From Salinibacterium sp. ZJ450 (GTDB lineage Bacteria; Actinomycetota; Actinomycetes; Actinomycetales; Microbacteriaceae): a stretch of DNA of 64,000 nt. The stretch's first letter is position 1. Each line of letters begins with the position of its first letter. Positions 54,981-62,165 of the stretch are shown in pieces. A model generated the notes under the pieces. It did no database searches. It saw only the letters and a list, made by a program, of their open reading frames with translations, and had not been told where the DNA came from. A program made the position numbers and the translations under genes. The DNA lies in assembly GCF_011751885.2 (NCBI RefSeq), contig NZ_CP061771.1:3100001-3164000 (forward strand), given 5' to 3'.

Positions 54981-55727
54981 ATGACGAGCGCGAACAACCC
55001 GGCCGCCTCGGCCGGTCACTCAGCCCAGCAGCTCGACGCGGACGCACTGGCCGACGACTTCGTCGCGGGCTATCCGGTTCGTCCTGTCCCGGCCGACGGC
55101 CCGGTGGATTCCTCCCCCATTGCCACGACTCCTGCTGCGCTCGACGACCTCGACGGTCTCTGGCGAGCCGTTGTCCCCGAGACGCGCACTCGCGGAAACG
55201 ACATCCACCTGCCGATCTCCCTGGCCTTCGCCGAGCGGCTCTGCCGCGCCTATCCCTCGGCCGACGCCGAGCTGGTTCGGGTGGCCACGCTGCTGCACGA
55301 CACCGGCTGGGCACACGTCGACGAGTCCCGAATAATGTCGGAGGGCTTCACCGGCAACTGGCGAACCTCCGACATCCGGTACGAACACGAGCGAGAAGGC
55401 TGCGACGTCGCCCGCCGCGTGCTGCCCGGCCTCGGCTACTCCGACGAGTTCATCGAGCGTGTCTGCCTGATCATCGACGGGCATGACACTCGTCCGGTGG
55501 CGTATTCACTCGAGGATGCGATGATGCGCGATGCCGACCGCCTGTGGCGGTTCGACCATGCGGGAATCGCACTGGCCAGCTCCTGGTTCAAGATGGACCC
55601 CGCTATGTACACGGATCGGCTCATCTCCGAGATCCTGCCCGAGCTGATCACGCAGGCTGCCCTCGATATGGCGACCGCGGATATCGCGCGCTCCCGGGCG
55701 CTGCTGAAGACGGCGGTGCTGCGATGA
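54981..55727 (+). CDS. HD-domain protein, candidate aryl-phosphate phosphohydrolase (copy 1)
   Basis: The 248-residue protein has a metal-binding HD motif in VATLLHDTGWAHVDE, an upstream His-containing ISLAFAERL region, IDGHDTRP and a late Asp in MRDADRLWRFDH. This is the HD hydrolase layout found in phosphomonoesterases and phosphodiesterases. It lies between the ferredoxin reductase and aldehyde dehydrogenase, where the C. glutamicum pathway needs phosphohydrolase CreD. No HAD phosphatase is present in this operon. It is paralogous to the protein at 57267. ATG follows AAGGAG, and the stop overlaps the next start (ATGA). Activity is inferred. Confidence 0.78.
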   Translation: MTSANNPAASAGHSAQQLDADALADDFVAGYPVRPVPADGPVDSSPIATTPAALDDLDGLWRAVVPETRTRGNDIHLPISLAFAERLCRAYPSADAELVRVATLLHDTGWAHVDESRIMSEGFTGNWRTSDIRYEHEREGCDVARRVLPGLGYSDEFIERVCLIIDGHDTRPVAYSLEDAMMRDADRLWRFDHAGIALASSWFKMDPAMYTDRLISEILPELITQAALDMATADIARSRALLKTAVLR

Positions 55728-57253
55728 CTTCTCTCCACGACCAGAACTCCGTGACCAGCGCGAGCGCCTCACCGGCATCCATCGCGCGAGGCGTGCTGTC
55801 GCTGCCGTACAGCAACGTGGATGACGTGTTCGTGGATGGCGCGTGGACCCCGGCTATCGGCACCGACCGCAACCCGGTCACCGACCCGGCCACTGGCGAG
55901 GTGTGGGGATCGGTGCCCGATGGATCGGCCGAGGATATCGACGCCGCCGTGGCCTCGGCCCGCCGCGCGTTCGCCGGCGAGTGGCCGCGGCTGACGCCCA
56001 CAGAGCGCGCCGGTTACCTGCTGCGGATCGCCGATGAGGTCGAGAAGCGGGCAACGGAGATCTCCCTGACCAACACTCGCGAGAACGGCTCCCCGGTAGC
56101 GGAGTCGAGTGGCGCTGCGGCGAACGCGGCGGGAATTCTGCGCTACTTCGCCAGCCTCGCCGGGTACCTCGAGCACGAGGATGTGCGCGCCTTCCCGCGA
56201 GGCGGTGGCGAGTCCATCGTGCGGCGTGACCCGGTCGGTGTCTGCGCGCTGATTGCGCCGTGGAACTTCCCGATCAACCTCGTGGTCAGCAAGCTCGCTC
56301 CGGCGCTCCTGGCCGGTTGCACCGTCGTGATCAAGCCGGCCTCGCCGACTCCGCTGTCTATCCGGTTGATCGTCGATGCGGTCGCCGCGGCGGGGGTGCC
56401 GGCCGGGGTGGTGAACCTCATCACCGGGTCGGGTCGTCTCGGTGACGTGTTGGTGCGGCATCCGGATGTCGACAAGGTCGCATTCACCGGATCGACGCCG
56501 GTCGGGCGCCGGATTGCCGCGGCGAGCGGGGAATTGCTGCGGCCGGTCACGCTTGAGCTGGGCGGCAAGTCCAGCGCAATCGTGCTGCCGGACGCCGACC
56601 TGGACGCCATGTCGTCGGTGCTCATCCGGTCGTGCATGCGCAACACCGGTCAGACCTGCTACATCTCGACGCGGATCCTCGCGCCCGCGAGCCGGTATGA
56701 CGAGGTCGTCGACATGGTGACCGCCACCATCGCGGCAGGGCCGCAGGGCGATCCGCTCGACCAGGCAACTGTGTTCGGGCCGACCGCAACCGAGTCGCAG
56801 TTCCGCACCGTGTTGGACTACGTGGAGTCTGGCCGCGCAGAAGGCGCTCGGCCCACCACTGGTGGGCGCGCCGCCAGCCTGGCCGGTGGCCTGGAACGGG
56901 GTTTCTTCGTGGAGCCCACGGTGTTCGCTGACGTCGAGCCCTGGATGCGGATCTCGCGCGAGGAGATTTTCGGGCCGGTGCTCTCCGTTCTGAAGTACGC
57001 GGACGTCGATGAGGCAATCGCGCTTGCGAATAACACCGAGTTCGGTCTGGGTGGTGTGGTGTTCAGCGGGGACGAGTCTGCCGCGTTCGCGGTCGCCGAC
57101 CGGATGGACACCGGATCGGTTGGAATCAACTTCTTCGCCTCGAACCACGCCGCACCGTTCGGCGGCCGCCACGACTCCGGGCTCGGCACCGAGTATGGCA
57201 TCGAGGGGCTCAACGCGTACCTGACCTACAAGTCGATCCACCGCCGGAAGTAG
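55724..57253 (+). CDS. Aldehyde dehydrogenase, Cre-like
   Basis: The 509-residue NAD(P)-dependent aldehyde dehydrogenase has APWNFPINLVVSKLAPALLAGC, GSTPVGRRIAA, the Glu motif LELGGKSSAIV and the catalytic Cys in NTGQTCYISTR. It would oxidise 4-hydroxybenzaldehyde to 4-hydroxybenzoate, the substrate of PobA. It sits between two HD-domain genes in one operon. The N-terminal 30 residues are a little longer than usual. Confidence 0.9.
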   Translation: MTSLHDQNSVTSASASPASIARGVLSLPYSNVDDVFVDGAWTPAIGTDRNPVTDPATGEVWGSVPDGSAEDIDAAVASARRAFAGEWPRLTPTERAGYLLRIADEVEKRATEISLTNTRENGSPVAESSGAAANAAGILRYFASLAGYLEHEDVRAFPRGGGESIVRRDPVGVCALIAPWNFPINLVVSKLAPALLAGCTVVIKPASPTPLSIRLIVDAVAAAGVPAGVVNLITGSGRLGDVLVRHPDVDKVAFTGSTPVGRRIAAASGELLRPVTLELGGKSSAIVLPDADLDAMSSVLIRSCMRNTGQTCYISTRILAPASRYDEVVDMVTATIAAGPQGDPLDQATVFGPTATESQFRTVLDYVESGRAEGARPTTGGRAASLAGGLERGFFVEPTVFADVEPWMRISREEIFGPVLSVLKYADVDEAIALANNTEFGLGGVVFSGDESAAFAVADRMDTGSVGINFFASNHAAPFGGRHDSGLGTEYGIEGLNAYLTYKSIHRRK

Positions 57254-57266
57254 CCAGGAGCTCGCC

Positions 57267-57944
57267 ATGACCTCGCCGACCAGCACGCGCTACGGGCGCG
57301 ACGTTCGCAGTCACATCCCTGACGGCACGACCATCGACGGATACCTATCGCTGAGCGATCGCGACGCCGCCATCTGGGAACGGGCAGCCGCATACCTGCA
57401 TGTTCGCAACAACGACACCCATACGCTGTACGCGTACGGCATTGCCAGGGCGTTGCTGGCGGTGACCCCGGACGCCGACGAAGAGGTGGTTCTGTGCGCG
57501 ATCCTGCTGCACGACACTGGTTGGTCCACGGTCGCCGAACACGAGATCCTCGAGGCGATCGCTCCCGGTGGAGGGCGACCCGACCTGATCCGCAAGCATG
57601 AGATCGAGGGGGCGCGGATCGCCCGCGACATCCTGCACCATCTCGACTATGACGCCGACATGATTGAGCGCGTCGTCGCAATCATCGATGGCCATGACTC
57701 GCGTTTGACCGCGCTGTCCGTCGAGGATGCCATCGTGAAGGATGCCGACAAGCTGTGGCGAGTCACCCCGCACGGGATTGCCACGGTGTGCGGCTGGTTC
57801 GGTCTGACTCGCGATGAGTCGCTACGGATTACCGCCGCGCGGGTGCAGGGCAGCCTGTTCACCGACGCCGCTCGCACAATGGGCCGGGTGCTGACCGCGA
57901 TCGCGTCTCTGGACGGTGCGCCGCAGCGACAGGGTCTGACCTAA
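57267..57944 (+). CDS. HD-domain protein, candidate aryl-phosphate phosphohydrolase (copy 2)
   Basis: The 225-residue paralogue of the protein at 54981 has CAILLHDTGWSTVAEHEIL, KHEIEGARIARDILHHLDYD, IIDGHDSR and VKDADKLWRVTPHG. The same set of metal-binding residues is kept. It is the last gene of the P450 operon, with ATG behind CAGGAG. Two copies may act on different phosphorylated intermediates (alcohol or acid) or form a heteromer. The stop codon lies in a hairpin loop. Confidence 0.77.
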   Translation: MTSPTSTRYGRDVRSHIPDGTTIDGYLSLSDRDAAIWERAAAYLHVRNNDTHTLYAYGIARALLAVTPDADEEVVLCAILLHDTGWSTVAEHEILEAIAPGGGRPDLIRKHEIEGARIARDILHHLDYDADMIERVVAIIDGHDSRLTALSVEDAIVKDADKLWRVTPHGIATVCGWFGLTRDESLRITAARVQGSLFTDAARTMGRVLTAIASLDGAPQRQGLT

Positions 57945-57956
57945 ACGATCAGACCC
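57932..57956 (+). terminator. Hairpin enclosing the last stop codon of the P450 operon
   Basis: GGGTCTGA (57932-57939) pairs perfectly with TCAGACCC (57949-57956); the loop contains the TAA stop. A second, larger hairpin follows directly. No T-run is seen. Confidence 0.5.
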
Positions 57957-57963
57957 CGCCAAC

Positions 57964-58002
57964 GTGGGCCCACATGATCGTCGAGGCGACATGCGGGCCC
58001 AC
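57964..58002. terminator. Large hairpin between convergent operons
   Basis: GTGGGCCC-A-CATG pairs with CATG-C-GGGCCCAC through one mismatch. It occupies the gap between the Cre-like operon and the convergent phenol hydroxylase operon, 10 bp from the latter's stop, so it probably insulates both. Confidence 0.55.
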
Positions 58003-58011
58003 CCGGTGGGC

Positions 58012-59631
58012 TCAGGCGTTATGGATGCTCGTGAAGGTGTTCGTGCGCAACTCGTCGAAGCTCTTGAGGTCGGGAGACGTCCAGCCGTCGAGGTCGTACT
58101 CACTCAGGAAGCGGTCGACGAAGCTCCTCATTCCATCGGCGTTCCCGGTCGCCTCCGCGGCCCCGTATAGCTCGACACGCACACCTTCATGGTTGCCGGC
58201 GTAGTTGCGCTCGTACAGTTCGTGCCGGCCACCGAACTCGGATCCAATGCTGTCCCACAGGGCCTTCATAAGCTTCATACGGGCTTCGGCGTCGAAGCCG
58301 TTGGAGCCGCGCGCGTACTTATCGAGGTACTTGCGGATTTCCGGGTTCTTGAAGTCCGCGGAACTCGAGTTCATGTAGACGAGGGCGCTCGCGACATCCT
58401 GCTCGATGATTTCCTTGACGCGGCTGTACCCGACCTGCATGAACCATCGGTAGATCATCCCGTACTTGGTGCTCGGCAGCAGCGTTCCATTTTCCCACTC
58501 GCGGTGGTCACGGATCGCGGCGTCGGACAGACCTTCGAAGAGATGCTGCCAAGCGATGACTTCGCCGATCCGGCTCTGAACACCGCGGAAGTCCTTCGTG
58601 CCCGTCATCTCCACTGCCTTCAGCAGCAGACCGGCGATGAACTTGAGCTTGACGGCGAGGCGGATCGTCCCCTGGAACGTGAAACGCTCGAGGAAGCCCG
58701 ACAGCGGCACGAAGTTCGAGATCCGATCCGCATCGCCGTATGAGAAGACGTTCTCCCACGGGATGAGCACCTTGTCGAGGATCAGGACCGTGTCGTTCTC
58801 ATCGAGGCGGGAGGAGAGGGGGTAGTCGAACGGTGCGCCCATCGCCGCAGATGTGGCGGTGTACGACGGCCGGCAGATGAGTTTCATGCCGGGCGAACTC
58901 ATCGGCACCGTTGCGATGAGCGCATATTCCTTCTTCTTGAACGGCATACCGTAATAGCCGATGAAGTTGAAGTGCGTCAGCGCGGAGCCCGTCGCCACCA
59001 CTTTCGCGCCGCTCACGACGAGACCGGCATCGGTCTCCTTCTCGACGTGCACAAACACGTCCTCGACCTCGTCCGCCGGACGGTTCCGGTCGACGGGCGG
59101 ATTCACGATGGCGTGGTTCCAGTACAGCACCTTGTTTTGCGACTCCGCATACCAGCGCTTCGCGTTGTCCTCGAACGGCGTGTAGAAGGCGGAATTGGCG
59201 CCGAGTGTACCCAGGAACGCGGCCTTGTAATCCGGGGATCGACCCATCCATCCGTACGTGATCTCGGCCCAGGCCTTGATTGCCCTCTGATCCTGCGTCA
59301 TGTCCTCGACGCTTCGGGCGGCACGGAAGAACGACATTGTCCGTCCGCCGTTGCCTGTATCGGTCGGGCTGGTCAGGGCATCACGTTGTTCGGGATCGTG
59401 CAGCGCATCATAGAGACGCGCGGTCATGCGGATCGGATTATAGAACGCTGGATGCTCCGTCACATCGCGGACGCGTTCACCGTAGATGTAGATCTCGCGA
59501 CCGTCTCGCAGGCTGGCGACGTACTCATCGCCAGTCATCGGGCGGTCAGCGGGCAGGTTACTCAGGACGGGGTTGTTCGAGATGCCGGTCAGGGTGGGGG
59601 TGATGGTGTCTTCGGATTCAGCGATTGACAT
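58012..59631 (-). CDS. FADH2-dependent phenol hydroxylase, HpaB/PheA1-like oxygenase
   Basis: The 539-residue oxygenase belongs to the 4-hydroxyphenylacetate 3-hydroxylase family. It has MTGDEYVASLRDGREIYIYGERV at the N-terminus, YWNHAIVNPPVDRNRP, VSGAKVVATGSALTHFNFIG (flavin/substrate region) and LLLKAVEMTGTKDFRGVQSRIGEVIAW. It uses FADH2 from the flavin reductase encoded upstream to ortho-hydroxylate a phenol. Length and context fit phenol hydroxylase PheA1 or alkylphenol hydroxylase AphA of Rhodococcus as well as HpaB. ATG follows GAAGGAAGTGAAC. Confidence 0.88.
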   Translation of the reverse strand: MSIAESEDTITPTLTGISNNPVLSNLPADRPMTGDEYVASLRDGREIYIYGERVRDVTEHPAFYNPIRMTARLYDALHDPEQRDALTSPTDTGNGGRTMSFFRAARSVEDMTQDQRAIKAWAEITYGWMGRSPDYKAAFLGTLGANSAFYTPFEDNAKRWYAESQNKVLYWNHAIVNPPVDRNRPADEVEDVFVHVEKETDAGLVVSGAKVVATGSALTHFNFIGYYGMPFKKKEYALIATVPMSSPGMKLICRPSYTATSAAMGAPFDYPLSSRLDENDTVLILDKVLIPWENVFSYGDADRISNFVPLSGFLERFTFQGTIRLAVKLKFIAGLLLKAVEMTGTKDFRGVQSRIGEVIAWQHLFEGLSDAAIRDHREWENGTLLPSTKYGMIYRWFMQVGYSRVKEIIEQDVASALVYMNSSSADFKNPEIRKYLDKYARGSNGFDAEARMKLMKALWDSIGSEFGGRHELYERNYAGNHEGVRVELYGAAEATGNADGMRSFVDRFLSEYDLDGWTSPDLKSFDELRTNTFTSIHNA

Positions 59632-59674
59632 AGTTCACTTCCTTCGGTCTCAGTGGTTATAGGTGGGATTGGTG

Positions 59675-60193
59675 TCACAGGGTCGAGTGCAACCCGTGCC
59701 GGATGTTCTCGGCCGTCATGGAAAACATGCCGCTGTGGAACAGGAGCGGATCGCCGTAGGTTCGAGTGAATGCCCGCACCTCACCGATGAATAGTGAGTG
59801 GTCGCCGCCGTCGTACTCGGCCCACGGGCTGCAGCGGAAGGACGCAACCGTCCCCTTGAGTGGCGCGAACGGCGAGTCAGCGTCGACCGCCTCCCACGGG
59901 ATCTCGTGAGGCTCGAACCGGGATCGACCCGCGAAGTGCCAGGCGAGCGACTCCTGATTGTGCGCGAGTACGTTGACGACGAAGGGTCGACCCGCGAGAC
60001 GGGTACAGAGGTTACTGCGGCGGTCGAGCGAGACGAGTACGAGTGGCGGATTCATCGACACGGAGGTGAAGGCGTTGACGGTGGCGCCGTAGGCAACGCC
60101 GTCAATCTTCGTCGTCACGATCGTCACGCCCGTCGCGAAGCCGCCGAGGGCGCTCCGATACTCGGTGGGATCGAGGGTGTCCTGAGTGGTCAT
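59675..60193 (-). CDS. Flavin reductase component of the two-component phenol hydroxylase
   Basis: The 172-residue HpaC/PheA2-type short flavin reductase has YRSALGGFATGVTIVTTKID, SVSMNPPLVLVSLDRRSN, FVVNVLAHNQESLAWHFAG and a late GGDHSLFIGEV. It reduces FAD with NAD(P)H for the oxygenase encoded 43 bp downstream. ATG at 60193 follows GAGGAGA and overlaps the stop of a 24-codon leader frame. Confidence 0.9.
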   Translation of the reverse strand: MTTQDTLDPTEYRSALGGFATGVTIVTTKIDGVAYGATVNAFTSVSMNPPLVLVSLDRRSNLCTRLAGRPFVVNVLAHNQESLAWHFAGRSRFEPHEIPWEAVDADSPFAPLKGTVASFRCSPWAEYDGGDHSLFIGEVRAFTRTYGDPLLFHSGMFSMTAENIRHGLHSTL

Positions 60194-60264
60194 GGTGTCT
60201 CCTCGGAGAGCCCATGACTCAGCAGCTCCGCGTAGGCGGGGAACGGATCCTCGGAAAGCACCAT
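60190..60264 (-). CDS. 24-residue leader peptide resembling a P450 N-terminal segment
   Basis: The frame begins with ATG behind AAAGGAG at good spacing and ends in a TGA that overlaps the flavin reductase ATG (ATGA). It contains EDPFPAYAELL, the same DPFPAYAEL as in the CreJ-like P450 of this window, with nearly identical codons. It may be the remnant of a P450 gene fused by deletion to the reductase, now serving as a translational coupler, or a chance short frame. Confidence 0.5.
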   Translation of the reverse strand: MVLSEDPFPAYAELLSHGLSEETP

Positions 60265-60375
60265 GACGACTCCTTTGTTGTCTGGACCGATCCCCCACCC
60301 ATCGTCACATCCACGGCCGAGAGGAGGCGGCAGCACTCATCTAAGGTCGCCCAACAGAAAGAGCGCAAGGATTTC

Positions 60376-60390
60376 TTCCGCTGGGCGGAA
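60376..60390. promoter_or_regulatory. Inverted repeat upstream of the phenol hydroxylase operon
   Basis: TTCCG-CTGGG-CGGAA matches 14 of 15 bases of the core of the P450-operon site at 48163-48177. It lies 112 bp upstream of the leader-peptide start and 183 bp upstream of the flavin reductase. This suggests a regulon under the same or a paralogous IclR protein. Confidence 0.6.
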
Positions 60391-60504
60391 ACGAGTTCTC
60401 GTACCTCGGCATCTGTCTGGTCCACCGATTTTGGATCCTCGGCTCTTAAAGCAGGCGCCGCCGCGAAGGCTACCGGCCTCTGACGCTGCGCGCAGTCATG
60501 AAAC

Positions 60505-60535
60505 GAGGGGCCTGCGCCGAATGCGCAGGCCCCTC
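60505..60535 (-). terminator. Strong hairpin terminator after the semialdehyde dehydrogenase gene
   Basis: A perfect 13-bp stem (GAGGGGCCTGCGC with GCGCAGGCCCCTC) encloses a 5-nt loop, 16 bp beyond the stop of the dehydrogenase gene. On the minus strand it is followed by GTTTC. It separates that gene from the phenol hydroxylase promoter. Confidence 0.8.
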
Positions 60536-60550
60536 TTTCCACGTCCCCGA

Positions 60551-62035
60551 TTAGGACGGGTTCGGCATCAGGGTGTACTTGGTCTCGAGGTACTCGTGGA
60601 TGCCCTCGGACCCGCCCTCTCGCCCGACTCCGGACTGCTTCACGCCGCCGAACGGTGCCGCGGCGTTGGAGACCACGCCAACGTTCAGGCCCATCATGCC
60701 GGTGTCGATTTGGTCGATCATGCGCTGGCCGCGCTTGAAGTCCTCGGTGAACACGTAGCCGACAAGCCCGTACTCGGAATCGTTCGCGATGCGCACCGCC
60801 TCGGCCTCGTCGGCGAACCGGATGATCGACACCACAGGGGCGAAGATCTCCTCGACCTTGATCGCCATCCCATCCGTCACCCGATCGAGCACGGTTGGTT
60901 CGAAGAAGCTGCCGGCGCCCTCGATCGCGGACCCACCGGCCAACAGGACTGCGCCCTTCGCCACGGCGTCGTCGACCAGCCGCTGCGTGTTGGCAACGGC
61001 CTTGTGATCGATGAGCGGGCCGATCGTCACGCCGTCGTCGGTGCCGCGGCCCACCGTCATCGAGCGAACCCGCTCCGCGAGTCGAGCCGCGAACTCGTCG
61101 GCGATGCTCTCCTGCACGATAAACCTGTTCGCCGCGGTGCACGCCTGCCCGATGTTTCGGAACTTCGCGGCCAGGGCGCCCTCCACCGCCGCGTCGAGGT
61201 TGGCGTCGTCGAAGACGATGAAGGGGGCGTTGCCGCCGAGCTCCATCGAGGTGCGCAGCACGTTCGGCGCGGCCTGCTTCAGCAACGCGACCCCCACCGG
61301 AGTGGATCCGGTGAAGCTCACCTTGCGGAGCCGCGGGTCGGCGAGCAACGTCTCGGACAGCTGCGCGGTGGATGTCGTGGTGATCAGGTTCACGACACCC
61401 TTCGGCAGGCCGGCTTCCTCGAGCAACGCGACGAGAGCGAGGGTCGTCAGCGGCGTGAGCGTCGCCGGCTTGATCACCACCGTGCAGCCGGCCGCGAGAG
61501 CCGGACCGAGCTTGCGGGTGGCCATCGCGAGGGGGAAGTTCCACGGGGTGATCAGATACACCGGACCGACCGGGCGCTGGGTGACAATCATCGTCCCGGT
61601 GCCCTCGGGGGTCGGCCCGTAGCGACCGCTGATTCGCACCGCCTCCTCGCTGAACCAGCGCAGGAACTCGCCGCCGTAGGCGACCTCTCCACGCGCTTCG
61701 GCCAGCGGCTTACCCATCTCCAGGGTCATCAGCAACGCGAACTGCTCTGTGCGCTGCTGCAGCAGGTCGAATGCGCGGCGCAGCATTTCGCCGCGCACTC
61801 GGGCGGGAGTGCGCGCCCAGTCCGCCTGTGCTGCGGCCGCGGCATCCAGCGCCCGCACACCATCAGCGATCGAGGCATCCGCCACCGTTGCGATCCGACG
61901 TCCGGTCGACGGGTCAAGAACGTCGATCGTGGCGCTGCCCTCAGCCTCAACCCATTCCCCTCCGATGAACAGGCGGTCTGGGATGCCGACGAGCACCTCG
62001 GCCTCGTCAAGGGCAGGATTCATCACGATAGTCAT
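60551..62035 (-). CDS. NAD(P)-dependent succinate-semialdehyde dehydrogenase-like aldehyde dehydrogenase
   Basis: The 494-residue enzyme has TPWNFPLAMATRKLGPALAAGC, GSTPVGVALLKQAA, MELGGNAPFIVFDDANLD with the Glu, and the Cys in RNIGQACTAANRF, closest in pattern to GabD. Oxidation of succinate semialdehyde is the usual activity; in an aromatic island it could also act on an aromatic or ring-cleavage aldehyde. ATG follows GAGGAGA. It has its own terminator and 130 bp of upstream sequence. Confidence 0.88.
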   Translation of the reverse strand: MTIVMNPALDEAEVLVGIPDRLFIGGEWVEAEGSATIDVLDPSTGRRIATVADASIADGVRALDAAAAAQADWARTPARVRGEMLRRAFDLLQQRTEQFALLMTLEMGKPLAEARGEVAYGGEFLRWFSEEAVRISGRYGPTPEGTGTMIVTQRPVGPVYLITPWNFPLAMATRKLGPALAAGCTVVIKPATLTPLTTLALVALLEEAGLPKGVVNLITTTSTAQLSETLLADPRLRKVSFTGSTPVGVALLKQAAPNVLRTSMELGGNAPFIVFDDANLDAAVEGALAAKFRNIGQACTAANRFIVQESIADEFAARLAERVRSMTVGRGTDDGVTIGPLIDHKAVANTQRLVDDAVAKGAVLLAGGSAIEGAGSFFEPTVLDRVTDGMAIKVEEIFAPVVSIIRFADEAEAVRIANDSEYGLVGYVFTEDFKRGQRMIDQIDTGMMGLNVGVVSNAAAPFGGVKQSGVGREGGSEGIHEYLETKYTLMPNPS

Positions 62036-62165
62036 TGCAGCCAGGTCTCCTCAGTGTGCGGCGAGCACGTTGGCGACGAATCTGAGGGCTCCCAAGGTTC
62101 GTCGAAAGATCAGGTAGGGCAAAGGAAACAGATTGGAACGGTCGAGCGACGACCCGCGTGACTAG

